Source of the DNA: an uncultured Selenomonadales bacterium
GTDB lineage: Bacteria; Bacillota; Negativicutes; Selenomonadales; Selenomonadaceae
Direction of reading: 5' to 3'
Length of the DNA: 27,411 nt
NCBI GenBank assembly: GCA_946547205.1
Contig: CAMNPA010000002.1
Location: forward strand, 1-27,411
A program made the position numbers and the translations under genes. Below are positions 13,939 to 23,003 of the stretch, piece by piece. The notes under the pieces were generated by a model that saw only the letters and a program-made list of their open reading frames with translations, made no database searches and was not told the origin of the DNA. Positions within the stretch are counted from its first letter, which is position 1. Every line of letters begins with the position of its first letter.

Positions 13939-16900
13939 CGGCAACGGCATAAAATACATGGTCCGTTCCGGCACTGTAGGCTTCGGCGGCAGTTCTCTGA
14001 TTTACAGTGTCACGCGCACAAACAGCAGACGACTGTTCGTCATTAAAGAATGCTATCCCGCACCAAGCAAACGATTTTTTTTTTACAAGAAGGAATGGCG
14101 TTGTTTGTCCGAACGAGGAAACAGATAATGATGCGGCAAATTATCTGCGGCAAGTACAACGCGACATGACTCGTGAAAATGAAATTGCACAACGTGTGGC
14201 ACAATGCAGCAGAAGAATCATTGCGCCGATGGAAGATTTGAATGCCGTCAAGATAATTTTAAACGGCGAATCCTATGAGGCCGGCGGAAGTTTTTTCCTT
14301 GTCATGGAACAGCTGACCTCGAATGATTTTGATGACAAAAACTCTAAAGGCTGGTTCGTCAAAGACCTTCTGCAAGAATGCTCCTTACCACCCGATAAAT
14401 CTTCGCCGCTCAGAAACGGTGGACTGCCTTCGCCATACACTATGGCTTGTGTCATGGAAGAATTGCTTAAGCCTTTGCGTGACATACACAATTCCGGATT
14501 TTTGCATGGCGACATCCAAGACGGAAATTTTTTTTTGGCGGGACACGATTTAAGTTTCGGCGATATTGGAATTGGTACGATTCTAGATTTCGGTAACGCT
14601 CGTGAATTGCTGGAGGACAACAAAACTGCACCGATTACCGACAAGCGAATTTACGGCACGGAAGGTTTTTGTTCTCCGGAAATTATTTTCGACAACGACG
14701 GCACATTGCAACTTACACCCGCAAGCGATATTTTTTCTGCGGGCTGTTTTTTCCTCTATCTGATTATGGGCAACGAGTTCAAAGAAAACTGGGGCAAAGA
14801 GTTGGTGTCGTCTTTCACCATGACCTTGCCCGTATCGGAACAAGAATTGCTTAAGCGCGGCTTCAGGAAAAGTGCGGCAGTCGCGGCAGAAAAAATTTTA
14901 ACGAAAGCTCTGGATTTTGAGCCGGCATTCCGCTATCAAAATGCAGGAGAAATGCTGACCGATATTTTGGCACTGAAAAAATTAACTTTGCCGCCAGGGT
15001 TTCAGCTTGCCGAAAATCTCGAACAAGATTTTTTTTGGGTTGAAGGCAGCCGCGACGCAGAACTGGCCGAACTTCAAAAAGCTATGCATAAATCTGCTCC
15101 CATATACATATGGGGCTTATGGGGCGTCGGCAAAACGTCACTTGCCGTCCAATTCGCTTTGCGGCAAAAAGAGCGCGGCGTTGGCGCATACATGGTCAAA
15201 TTTTGCAACACGATTAAAGAAACAGTTCTGCAAATGGACTTTGCCAATTACAATTTCGTATTTGACGGCATTGGCGACGCTCGCGAAAAAGAGTACCGCG
15301 AACGGTTGAATATTTTGCGCACTGACTATAAGGATTGTCTGCTGATAATTGACGGCTTTGAACGTGAAGATACGCTTATGAGCGAACTTCAGCAGGAGAG
15401 CGCATATAATGATCTTATCAAATCCGGCTTACACATTATTTTTACGACGCGCTTTCGGCCGAATCAATATGCACCGGAGCTTGAATCTCTGAACGAAGAG
15501 TCGGCGTTTCGCCTCTACCAAAAAATTACGTGCGGTTCCGATAAAGAAAATTTTCATCCGTTCACGTCTGCAGAGGAAAAAATTATTCGCAACTTGCTCC
15601 GTGAGGTCGATTATCATACGCTCACGGTTGAACTTCTGGCTTCGCTCGTGAACGGGAGCTGGCAGGAACTTACTCCTCAACAATTGCTTGCCGAATTCAA
15701 AAACCACCGTTTGAGTGCAACCGACAAGTCCGCCATCATTTACGAGAGAGTTCGCACGTTATTTAATCTGTGCAAATTTGACGAGACGTATCGAGAAATT
15801 TTCTGTCACGTGATTTTTTTGCCGCGTGAAGGTTTTGACGCCGCAATTTGGATGAACAGCGAAGAGCCAGTCAAAAAAAAACAAGTGCGTCTGATTGAGT
15901 CGCAGGGCTGGATTCGGCGCAGACGTGACAATAATCGCTTGCAGATTCATTCGCTAATTCGGAAGCTTTTTAAAGACGTCTTCAAGCCGACCGACGCGGA
16001 CTGCGATAAATTTTTTTCAAGACTTTGGGAACATTTTGAAGACCAATATCCGCCTGACATTGAGCTTTTCAGGCAAGCAGCGGAACTGTACGAAAGAGCC
16101 GGCGACGAATTGCAAGATCCACGCGGAGATTATTCGACGCATGCGGGCTACAGTTTCGTAATTATCGGCAAAAGTCCGCGAGCACTTTTGAACGAGAACA
16201 GAGCCATTCGCATTCGTGAAACTTCGGGCAACGACGACATTGCCCGCAATTACAACGATAAGGCTTGCGTCTGCCTAAAACTTGCCTCCGAAGAAGAAGC
16301 ACTGACATATCTCGAAAAAGCTCGCAAACTTTTGGAGTCGCAAAGTCCGATTAAGCCCGAATTGGCAACTGTTTATTCCAATTTGGGCGTCGTGTACTTG
16401 AAACTGAATCACGACAAAGAGGCTCTTCGCTACAGTCGGCAAGCTGTCGAGTTGTTCCGAAAAAATCCGCCGAAAAATCGATTTGAATTTGCCTGTGCGC
16501 TCACCACTCTTGGCAAAGCACTTGAGAACAAAAAAACTTACGCCGAAGCCGCCGACTGCTTTCAAGAAGCCGCCGACACTCTGGAAGAAATTTTGCCGCC
16601 TGACCATTTAGATTTGGCAACAGCTTATCTCAACTTGAGCGACATTTTTTATGCCTTGACGGATAAGAATAAGGCGTTGGCTTTCGGACTTAAAGCCTTG
16701 AATATTCGAGAACATTGCCTGCCCGAAAATCACCATGATTTAATGTCGACTTGGTCTCTGCTCGGTGAAATTTATCGTTCGATGGGCGAGCCGGATAAGA
16801 GCAAATTTTACTTTGACAAAGTCTCGCAAGCTTTTGCCAAAAGCCAAGAAAAATCAGCCGCTGAAATGTTGCGCGAAAACTTTGACTTGCTTGAGACCAA

Positions 16901-17513
16901 AAAAATTTTGGTAGCGCGAAATTTGGAGACGCCTGCGGGAATTTCCACAGTCTGCCGACACATTGCCGACAATTACTTGACGCTTAAAGATTTCGCCGGC
17001 GCACGGAAATATATCGACTTGGCAATTTCGACAATGAGCGACGCGGAGCAATCTCATATTGAATATCGTACTGAAGAGCTCTTGAGCAAGCAAAGGGTCT
17101 TGAATTTTCTCTCGGCGGCGGATATTTACGACGCTGACAATGAAACGGAAACTGCTTTGGACTTTGTGCAAAAAGCTCTTGTCGTTGCCCAAACGGCTCC
17201 AAATGATTTTATTCAGCAAGGCTTATGCTGCCAAAAACTTGCCATATTGTGCCGCAAACTGAACCGGAACGAAGAGGCTCTGTCTTACCACAAAAAATAT
17301 ATTGAGATTGAGCTCAAACGTGCGCACCCCAGACGCGACGGCATACAGCTTGCGAAATTTTGTATCGGCATGATTCTTTCCGATCTCGGACGCACTGACG
17401 AGGCAATAAAACTTTTGGAGGAAGTTCGCGCGGATATGACAAAGACATTGCCCGATTTTCATCACGACGTTCAAGATATGGACGCCATTATCGGCAAGCT
17501 TAAAGAAAAATGA
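13865..17513 (+). CDS. Protein kinase-STAND NTPase-TPR protein, split by a frameshift at a T10 tract
   Basis: Two frames make one protein of about 1215 residues if one T of the T10 tract (14075-14084) is skipped. Frame A (13865-14128) holds the kinase start: glycine loop SGTVGFGGS (35-43) and Lys61 in VIKE. Frame B (open 14007-17513) continues with the catalytic loop HGDIQDGN (214-221), DFG (241-243) and SPE (270-272), so the kinase looks catalytically complete. Next is a STAND/NB-ARC-like ATPase with P-loop GLWGVGKTS (417-425), Walker B LLIIDGF (492-498) and the TTR motif (527-529). TPR repeats of kinesin-light-chain type follow from about 760 to 1210. As written, frame A stops at 14128 after 87 residues. 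The start is ATG at 13865 with GGAGGA upstream. Such proteins are usually sensors that oligomerise on a ligand. Whether the shift is a mutation, a phase switch, slippage or a read error cannot be told here. Confidence 0.9.
14075..14084 (+). other. T10 homopolymer at the kinase frameshift
   Basis: Ten T residues follow GCAAACGA. With nine T's the frame reads KRFFFTRRNG and continues to 17513; with ten it reads KRFFFYKKEW and stops at 14128. The tract lies between the catalytic lysine and the catalytic loop, so the ten-T form makes no working kinase unless slippage corrects it. Confidence 0.9.
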
Positions 17514-17534
17514 AATGCTGCTTTGCAAGCCGTG

Positions 17535-17543
17535 TGTTAGAAT
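17535..17543 (+). promoter_or_regulatory. Possible internal promoter for the RiPP genes
   Basis: TGTTAGAAT is an extended -10 in the 54-bp gap between the STAND kinase gene and the pqqD-like gene, the widest spacing in this part of the operon. There is no good -35. The leader would be very short (about 18 bases). Confidence 0.3.
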
Positions 17544-17567
17544 CGTCGTTGTTAAGAGGTGAGGCCT

Positions 17568-17849
17568 GTGATTTTGAAAAATATAATCTACAGGAAGTAC
17601 GCGGGCTATCTTTACTTGCTGAACTTGGATACGAATAAAAGTTACGTGTTCGAGGGCATTGCGGGTGACTTGATGGATTTTTTATCCGAAGTCGATTCCG
17701 TTGACGAAATTTTTGCCCGAGTTGAATCTGAATACGAAATTGAAGATCCCGCGCAGATGCGAGCCGAGGTCGGAGAGTTCGTGAAGTTTTTGCGGACTGA
17801 AGGATTTTTGAACGGAGGTAGCTCTCATGACAGAGAAAAAAATTGCTAA
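17568..17849 (+). CDS. PqqD-like RiPP recognition element protein
   Basis: PqqD-family proteins are small winged-helix folds that bind the leader of a ribosomal peptide and present it to the modifying radical SAM enzyme. This 93-residue protein fits. It has an N-terminal beta hairpin (YAGYLYLLNLDTNKSYVFEG), then helices with LMDFLSEVDSVDEIFARVES and a final helix ending VGEFVKFLRTEGFL, the usual PqqD layout. The start is GTG at 17568, eight bases after AGAGG; GTG at 17559 is an in-frame alternative overlapping the RBS. Its 3' end overlaps the precursor gene by 23 bp, and the RBS of the precursor is inside it. The adjacent precursor and radical SAM genes make the role well supported. Confidence 0.85.
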   Translation: MILKNIIYRKYAGYLYLLNLDTNKSYVFEGIAGDLMDFLSEVDSVDEIFARVESEYEIEDPAQMRAEVGEFVKFLRTEGFLNGGSSHDREKNC

Positions 17850-17985
17850 GACGGCGGCTAAGAAAGTTTACAAACGCCCTGCGCCTGTCAAGTTGGTTGA
17901 GTCCGGAAAAGTGTTGCTTGCCTATTGTCCCGGTTCTTGCGGCTCCAACATGATAGGCGGCAATTCGAATTGCGGGCATTATTAA
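17827..17985 (+). CDS. RiPP precursor peptide with Cys-rich C-terminal core
   Basis: This 52-residue ORF lies between the PqqD-like and radical SAM genes and is too short for usual length cut-offs. The first ~32 residues form a Lys-rich leader (MTEKKIAKTAAKKVYKRPAP then VKLVESGKVLLA). The C-terminal 20, YCPGSCGSNMIGGNSNCGHY, are rich in Gly, Asn, Ser and Cys, with Cys34, Cys38 and Cys49 as likely modification sites. GGAGGT sits six bases before the ATG. The stop is 12 bp before the radical SAM ATG. Position and composition are those of radical-SAM-modified peptides (sactipeptide- or ranthipeptide-like thioether crosslinks), but the chemistry cannot be assigned. No cleavage site or dedicated exporter is obvious nearby. 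Confidence 0.85.
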   Translation: MTEKKIAKTAAKKVYKRPAPVKLVESGKVLLAYCPGSCGSNMIGGNSNCGHY

Positions 17986-17997
17986 ACGGTGAACAAA

Positions 17998-19029
17998 ATG
18001 TCTCCGGAACAATTCATCGACAACGTTTGCATTGAAAATCACATTCTTAACCGCGTGTGCATCGAGCTGACATATCGTTGCAATGAACGTTGCCGCCATT
18101 GCTACGTTTTCGATGAAACTAAAATCGCCGCCAAAGAGTTGAGTCTTGAGCAATATCGAACGCTTTTTGACGACTTGCGCAGACTTGAAACGCTCAGCAT
18201 AGCTTTCACGGGCGGCGATGTCAGTATGCGAGCAGATTTTTGCGATATTTTGCGTGCCGCGCGGGAACGTGATTTTTCCACATTGATACTCACTAACGGC
18301 ACGGGCTTTTCCGAAGAAACGCTCGAAGAAATTATTCATATCCGACCGCAAGGAATAAGTTTCAGTATTTATTCGGGCAACGCCGATGAACATGACGCCA
18401 TGACAAGAATGCCCGGTTCGTTTCAAAAGACATTGGCAACGTTGAAGAAAGTTAAAGCGTCCGGAATTTATGTCAGCGTGAAAACTCCCGTGATGGCTCC
18501 GACGTTTGGCGGTTTCGAGTCGATTCACAGCCTTTGCGAAGAATTTGACATCCGCCACGAGGTTTCCTATCACATTTGCCCGACGAATCACGGAAATATT
18601 TCGCCGACGAAGTTTCGACTGGGCGACGTTGAAAAATACAAGCAAGCCCTGCGAATTGCACGACGCGGCAAAGAAATTTCCGAATTGCCAAAGCGAGACA
18701 TTCACAAGACGATTTGCGGTGCGGGTCTTCTTAGTCTCAGTGTCAATCCTTATGGCGAAGTTTTTCCTTGCAACGGCTTTGTTTATCGGCTCGGCAATAT
18801 TAAAGAAACGTCGATTGAGGATATTTGGAACGGCGAGACTTTGCGGCGGCTGTATGATTTGCGCTTCGAGCAACTGGGCGATACTTGTCTTAATTGCAAA
18901 TATCGCGACGACTGCTTGTATTGCTTGGGCAGTGCCCTGGCCGAAAACGGAAATATTCTTTTGCCCGTGAAGGAAAGTTGCAAGATTGCTCAAGCTATGT
19001 ACGAATTTCGAGAGGAGGCGAACCGTTGA
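17998..19029 (+). CDS. Radical SAM/SPASM peptide-modifying enzyme
   Basis: This enzyme cleaves S-adenosylmethionine to make a radical that modifies a peptide substrate. The 343-residue protein has the radical SAM cluster motif CNERCRHC (Cys28, Cys32, Cys35), the SAM-binding FTGGDVSM (70-77), and a C-terminal SPASM domain with Cys240, Cys258, Cys297, Cys300, Cys306, Cys309 and Cys328 for auxiliary Fe-S clusters. The LGNI..TSIEDIWNG stretch is typical of SPASM maturases. The start is ATG at 17998 with GGTGA upstream; GTG at 17989 is an alternative. It follows a PqqD-like gene and a Cys-rich precursor, so it most likely installs a crosslink on that peptide. Its stop overlaps the next start (TTGA). 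Confidence 0.95.
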   Translation: MSPEQFIDNVCIENHILNRVCIELTYRCNERCRHCYVFDETKIAAKELSLEQYRTLFDDLRRLETLSIAFTGGDVSMRADFCDILRAARERDFSTLILTNGTGFSEETLEEIIHIRPQGISFSIYSGNADEHDAMTRMPGSFQKTLATLKKVKASGIYVSVKTPVMAPTFGGFESIHSLCEEFDIRHEVSYHICPTNHGNISPTKFRLGDVEKYKQALRIARRGKEISELPKRDIHKTICGAGLLSLSVNPYGEVFPCNGFVYRLGNIKETSIEDIWNGETLRRLYDLRFEQLGDTCLNCKYRDDCLYCLGSALAENGNILLPVKESCKIAQAMYEFREEANR

Positions 19030-19841
19030 GCGACAAAATTATCTTGTGCGGCCTGAAAGCCTCGGATTATATCCATCCCGACGAAGAAAATTTTCAAACT
19101 GACGGACTGATGAATTTCACTCTCGTTCAAAAAGGCTTGGACATGCTCAACGACGGCAGTGTTCAACTTTTGCGGCAGATAACGGATGGCAAATGGGTCG
19201 AGCTCACCGAGCAGACGGCTCCCGATCTGTTCGACGCCTTAAAAGAAGTCGAAGCAGTATTGGACTTCAAGCAGATACCGAGAATTTTTGTTAAACGTGA
19301 TTGGGGTTTTCAAATTGATTGCGGCGGCACGGACTATATGCAAATGCTCATTCCCGACTACATCACGGAGAATTATGATTCGGAAATGCTAAGCTTCGTT
19401 TTGGGCAAAGCGATCGGCCTATTCAAATCCCGCCACGTTCAACTGAATACGATTTGCTCTGTGCTTTGCGACAATGTTGCGTTGAGACCGGTTCAGCTTG
19501 CGTTGAAAGCCTGTCTTCGCACAACAAATTTGACCGACGATCGAGCGGGTTTACTCGCTTGCCAAAACATATCGGCGGCGATTCGTTGTCTGCTTGTCGA
19601 GGCAGGTTTTCCGCTTTCGGAGTTGCGTTTTCTGGACGAAGAGGAGACTCTCACCTTGGCCAAAAATTATTTGGAAGAAATGGACTATATGGAAAGTGAT
19701 TTGACAAAGGACATTGCCGCTTTTTGGAAAAACGCCGACAATATGGCTGCGCCCGTTTATTTGCGTCTTCAAGAGTTGCTAAACTGGTACGACGAAGGTT
19801 ATGACAATGTTTTGAAAAAGCGAGGCGGTGAACTTCCATGA
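19026..19841 (+). CDS. Catalytically dead M48-peptidase-like protein, paralogue 1
   Basis: The 271-residue protein keeps the layout of a Firmicute M48 metallopeptidase subfamily. There is an N-terminal 'IHP.D/E' motif (YIHPDE, 15-20), a surface strand with MLIPDYI, then FVLGKAIGLFKSRHV (124-138) where active enzymes have FVLGHELGHIKSGHV, and DDRAGLLACQ (171-180) where they have 'aDRA.LLa'. All three key residues of HExxH are changed: His to Lys128, Glu to Ala129, His to Leu132. It can hardly bind catalytic zinc. The start is TTG at 19026 with GAGGAGG upstream, overlapping the radical SAM stop by four bases. It is followed by two more paralogues with ATGA overlaps. A binding or chaperone role is inferred. 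Confidence 0.8.
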   Translation: MSDKIILCGLKASDYIHPDEENFQTDGLMNFTLVQKGLDMLNDGSVQLLRQITDGKWVELTEQTAPDLFDALKEVEAVLDFKQIPRIFVKRDWGFQIDCGGTDYMQMLIPDYITENYDSEMLSFVLGKAIGLFKSRHVQLNTICSVLCDNVALRPVQLALKACLRTTNLTDDRAGLLACQNISAAIRCLLVEAGFPLSELRFLDEEETLTLAKNYLEEMDYMESDLTKDIAAFWKNADNMAAPVYLRLQELLNWYDEGYDNVLKKRGGELP

Positions 19842-20590
19842 GCTTGCTTGACGAAGATTTTATTCACCCGACAGACAAGGCACTGACCGAAAAAATTTTG
19901 CAGATAAAACCGTTGGCGGATTGGTTGGAAAATGCGAGTGAGTTGGATGAAGTTTGCGCTTACTTTTACAGTGCGTCCTTGCCGCAGATTGTCGAAGAAA
20001 CTTTAATTGAAATGATGAAGCGTGCTTGCCGAAGCTTTGAAGTGCCGGCAACTGTGCTCTATCGTACGCGAACTTTCGAGTATGACGTTTTGTGCGCAGG
20101 TTTCAACAATCCCGTTATAATTTTGCCCGCCGTCTTGCTGGACAGGAATGATTGCGACATCCTTCAAGGGCGACTTTACTCGGCGGCGGCCGCCATTGCT
20201 GCGCAGCATCCAAAGTTTGAATTTCTGTTGTGGGCGTTTGAAAATATTCAAGGTTTGCCGGTTATAAACTCTGCAGCGAAGGCTGTTTTGTACGAATGGA
20301 AGCGCGCCAAAGTCTACACCTTGGATCGTGCATTTTTTTTGGCGACGGGTGACCTTGAGTTGACGTTGAAAAATATTTTTTATGGCATCGTTCCTTTTGA
20401 GTGGCTTAAAAATTTTCATTTCAATTCGGACGACAATACATTTTTGGAACAGCTCGAACGTTACTTCAGAAATGAAAATCCCGCGCAGATTCTCGGCAAA
20501 GTCTGTGGTTTTTTTATGGATTATGCTTGGTTGCCCACGCGTTATGACGAAATAAAAAAATTCTCTGAGCAAAGGCGGGCAATGCAATGA
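19838..20590 (+). CDS. Catalytically dead M48-peptidase-like protein, paralogue 2
   Basis: The 250-residue protein is soluble. The N-terminal FIHPTDKALTEKIL (8-21) is the closest of the three to the subfamily's 'F.HP.D..AL..L' start. The central NPVIILPAVLLDRNDCDIL (91-109) aligns with the strand and helix leading to the zinc site, but the site itself reads LYSAAAAIAAQH (113-124): Ser115, Ala116 and Ala119 replace His, Glu and His. The later YEWKRAKVYTLDRAFFLATG (152-171) matches the conserved 'W.r..E...DRA.LLa' helix, with the zinc-ligand Glu position also altered. The ATGA overlaps at both ends imply strict co-translation with its neighbours. Confidence 0.8.
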   Translation: MSLLDEDFIHPTDKALTEKILQIKPLADWLENASELDEVCAYFYSASLPQIVEETLIEMMKRACRSFEVPATVLYRTRTFEYDVLCAGFNNPVIILPAVLLDRNDCDILQGRLYSAAAAIAAQHPKFEFLLWAFENIQGLPVINSAAKAVLYEWKRAKVYTLDRAFFLATGDLELTLKNIFYGIVPFEWLKNFHFNSDDNTFLEQLERYFRNENPAQILGKVCGFFMDYAWLPTRYDEIKKFSEQRRAMQ

Positions 20591-22101
20591 AGATACCTTT
20601 TGAAAAAATTTACGAACTCGACTTGATACATCCGCTTGAGCGCGACGCTGAACGCGAATTTAAAGAAAATGATCTTTACAACATGCTGGCCGCCGACAAC
20701 GCCGACTTAATAAACAGTTGGCAAAGCCGCCCCGAAGCCATGTTGTACTTGTTTCCTGTCACGGAGAGGACAGCTCCGCGTTTGAATGCTCTGTACGAAA
20801 TCGCGCTGAAGAGACTGCGTTGCAACATACGCTATCCGCTCTTTTTGAAGCAAGAATTTGAAATACGAGCGATGGTCGACGGAACTGATCCCGATTACAC
20901 GATAGTATTGAGCGGCTTGGGCGAACTGAGCGATTCGGAAATTTTGGCATTGATTGGACAGGCACTCGGACGCATAAAGGCGGAGCACGCGCAAACACTT
21001 CGACTGCTTGAAACGGCGGAGAGTGGCTCGGAAATGATTCCAATAGTCGGCTCTTTGGCGGGCAAAAAATTATGGAGCTCCTTTGCCCGGTGGCTGACAG
21101 CAGCTCAATTCACCATTGACCGCGCAGCCTTGTTCGCTTGCGGCAGTGAAAAAGTCGTGGCGTCGTTAATCTTAAAACAAAACGGCTTGTCGGAGTTTGA
21201 ACTTGCGCAAATTCTCAAGCAACCTGTCTGCAAAGCGAAACATTTGGGAATATATTTCGTATTCCTCATGCAGTCAATGCCGAGCTTTGGCGGCATCGAA
21301 CGAATACAGGAATTGCATCGTTGGACGCATTCAGAACAGTTTCGCGAGAACTATCCGGGATTTTATTACAGGTTGCAACTGGAATGTGACGATTGCGAAT
21401 CTGACGACTCTGCGTTGACTGATTTGCACCGAACGGCCTTTTCCGGCGACGCCGACACAATGATTAAATTGGCAGAAATGTATATGCGCGGCGAAGTTTT
21501 GCCGAAGTCCAAATTAATGCCGTGCACTCTTTACAAAGAAGCGAGCTTTCTGGGCAACGCCAAGGCAATGTACATTTTAGCGGCATTTCTTATCAGAGAC
21601 AAAACGGACTATAAGGCGGAAATACAAAGACTTTACTGCGCGGCCAAAAGTCGCGGCTTTAAAGGTGCACGAAATAAACTTTTAAAATGTTACGCCGAAG
21701 ATCAAACTGCTCTCGTCCGGAAAGTTTGTGCCGATTTCTTCGAGAAATATCATAATCGAACGGCTTGCAAAGTTTATTTCGACGACGCTGACGCTCAAGC
21801 TGTGGCTGTTGCCAATGCCTTTTGGCTGGACGCCGACGATCACATTTATTCATATGAAATTCTATTCGACGCGGATAATCACATTTACGGCACGGCGATT
21901 AGCGCAAAGGGAGTCTTTGGACGCACCGGCGAGCAAGAACTCCCGTTTAATCTTTCTTGGAGCAATCTTCGCAAGGACAAAGTACAACTCAGACGAAATA
22001 CCGGCGAGCTGATTTCGGGCAAGACTTTGATATATGTCGCCAACGGCAAATTAAATGGCACTGTCGGCGAGATTGTCGCACGTATTGTGGCGGAGCTTTA
22101 A
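20587..22101 (+). CDS. Catalytically dead M48-peptidase-like protein with Sel1-like repeats, paralogue 3
   Basis: In this 504-residue protein, residues 1-200 repeat the pseudo-M48 layout: LIHPLERD (13-20), SDSEILALIGQALGRIKAEH (115-134) with Gln125, Ala126 and Arg129 in place of His, Glu and His, and FTIDRAALFACG (175-186). Residues about 275-375 carry Sel1-like TPR repeats (TAFSGDADTMIKLAEMYMRG, then KEASFLGNAKAMYILAAFL and CAAKSRGFKGARNKLL). The C-terminal ~100 residues (about 400-504) are beta-rich, possibly a small sensor or binding domain that I do not recognise. It is the last gene of the tightly overlapping block; a 98-bp gap with a promoter-like element follows. Confidence 0.8.
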   Translation: MKIPFEKIYELDLIHPLERDAEREFKENDLYNMLAADNADLINSWQSRPEAMLYLFPVTERTAPRLNALYEIALKRLRCNIRYPLFLKQEFEIRAMVDGTDPDYTIVLSGLGELSDSEILALIGQALGRIKAEHAQTLRLLETAESGSEMIPIVGSLAGKKLWSSFARWLTAAQFTIDRAALFACGSEKVVASLILKQNGLSEFELAQILKQPVCKAKHLGIYFVFLMQSMPSFGGIERIQELHRWTHSEQFRENYPGFYYRLQLECDDCESDDSALTDLHRTAFSGDADTMIKLAEMYMRGEVLPKSKLMPCTLYKEASFLGNAKAMYILAAFLIRDKTDYKAEIQRLYCAAKSRGFKGARNKLLKCYAEDQTALVRKVCADFFEKYHNRTACKVYFDDADAQAVAVANAFWLDADDHIYSYEILFDADNHIYGTAISAKGVFGRTGEQELPFNLSWSNLRKDKVQLRRNTGELISGKTLIYVANGKLNGTVGEIVARIVAEL

Positions 22102-22158
22102 AACAAAGCGCGGTCTACCTGCGATTTATGTTTGTGAAAAACGCGGCTCTTGCAATAC

Positions 22159-22167
22159 TGATATAAT
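22159..22167 (+). promoter_or_regulatory. Extended -10 element upstream of the small-protein/AAA+ genes
   Basis: TGATATAAT is a perfect extended -10 in the 98-bp gap between the third pseudo-M48 gene and the next gene. The -35 is weak. It could give separate expression of genes 22200-25204. Confidence 0.5.
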
Positions 22168-22199
22168 GCCCTCAATCTCAAAGAAAGAAGCTGATGCTT

Positions 22200-22634
22200 A
22201 TGGCACTATCAACAGCGGTGATAGGGGCTCTTGCTGCGGCAGGTGCAGGAGCAATGTTTTTCGTGCTTAACAGACGAGACAAAAAAACTTCCGCACGAAA
22301 AACGCAACCTCGTCCGTGGGAAAAACTCCTTCAAAATCAGATAGCGTCTGACACGTTCGATGATAACGTGCTTGCCAAATGGATTCGCCAGAACCGAGCG
22401 GCTTATACCGAAGGGCGACAAATGCTCCTCGTGCATTGCACCAAAACTTGGCTGACGCAACTCGGTTACGAAAATTTCCCTGCAGTAAACGCCGACAAAA
22501 ACCTCATCGCCTGCATAGTCGAACTAGATACGGGCGAAATCATTCGCGAGCAACTGTTCAGTTTCGGCACTATGGACGAAAAGATGAAAGCGCGTTTCAA
22601 CGGCAAGGACGAACTGTTTCTGCAGAATTCTTAA
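22200..22634 (+). CDS. Small protein with N-terminal membrane helix, unknown
   Basis: I do not recognise this 144-residue protein. It starts with one hydrophobic segment (ALSTAVIGALAAAGAGAMFFVL, about 2-23) followed by RRDKK, so it is probably anchored with the rest in the cytoplasm. The remainder is a soluble alpha/beta domain with HCTKTWLTQLGYENFP and LIACIVELDTGEIIREQLFS. The start is ambiguous: ATG at 22200 fits the purine-rich RBS spacing better than ATG at 22194. It opens the second half of the operon, 12 bp before the next gene. Confidence 0.75.
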   Translation: MALSTAVIGALAAAGAGAMFFVLNRRDKKTSARKTQPRPWEKLLQNQIASDTFDDNVLAKWIRQNRAAYTEGRQMLLVHCTKTWLTQLGYENFPAVNADKNLIACIVELDTGEIIREQLFSFGTMDEKMKARFNGKDELFLQNS

Positions 22635-22646
22635 GGAGGCGTGGTT

Positions 22647-22985
22647 ATGGAAGATTTAATTCTTGAAGGTCTATTTGCAATTGGAGCAGCACTTTTTGGC
22701 GCGGCCACGGCTTACATTGTTTACAAGATTGCCGAAAAAATTACGTCAAGTAATTTGCCCGACATTATCCGCAGAGCAATTCGCGCCAGCAACGAAAAGA
22801 AAATGAAACAACATTTGGGCAAGATGATCAAAGCTCACATCGACCGCGCAGACAATGGAGTAGTAGTAGTTTCGATTTCTGACTTGGACGACGACGGCAA
22901 AGATGCCGACAAAATTCAAATCGAATCGTCCGCCGGCATAGACAGCTCCATTAGGCAAGGCATGACGCTCAAAACAACTGTTTAA
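22647..22985 (+). CDS. Small membrane-anchored protein, unknown (paralogue of 23365 gene)
   Basis: The 112-residue protein has an N-terminal hydrophobic helix (LFAIGAALFGAATAYIVYKI, about 8-27), then a basic amphipathic part (RRAIRASNEKKMKQHLGKM) and an acidic end with DLDDDGKDADKIQIES. The order 'membrane helix, basic helix, Asp-rich strand segment' is shared with the protein at 23365-23766, suggesting they are paralogues. AAGGAGG lies seven bases before the ATG at 22647. No family assigned. Confidence 0.78.
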   Translation: MEDLILEGLFAIGAALFGAATAYIVYKIAEKITSSNLPDIIRRAIRASNEKKMKQHLGKMIKAHIDRADNGVVVVSISDLDDDGKDADKIQIESSAGIDSSIRQGMTLKTTV

Positions 22986-23003
22986 CCAAAGGAGGAATTT
23001 TAT

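Noticed and set aside
17827..17985. Naming the peptide a sactipeptide or ranthipeptide
   Set aside because: Three Cys and a SPASM partner fit either class, but linkage chemistry cannot be read from sequence.
17500..18993. Long minus-strand ORF (497 codons) opposite the RiPP and radical SAM genes
   Set aside because: It is antisense to well-supported genes and its translation has no recognisable motif. Long antisense ORFs are common in this codon usage.
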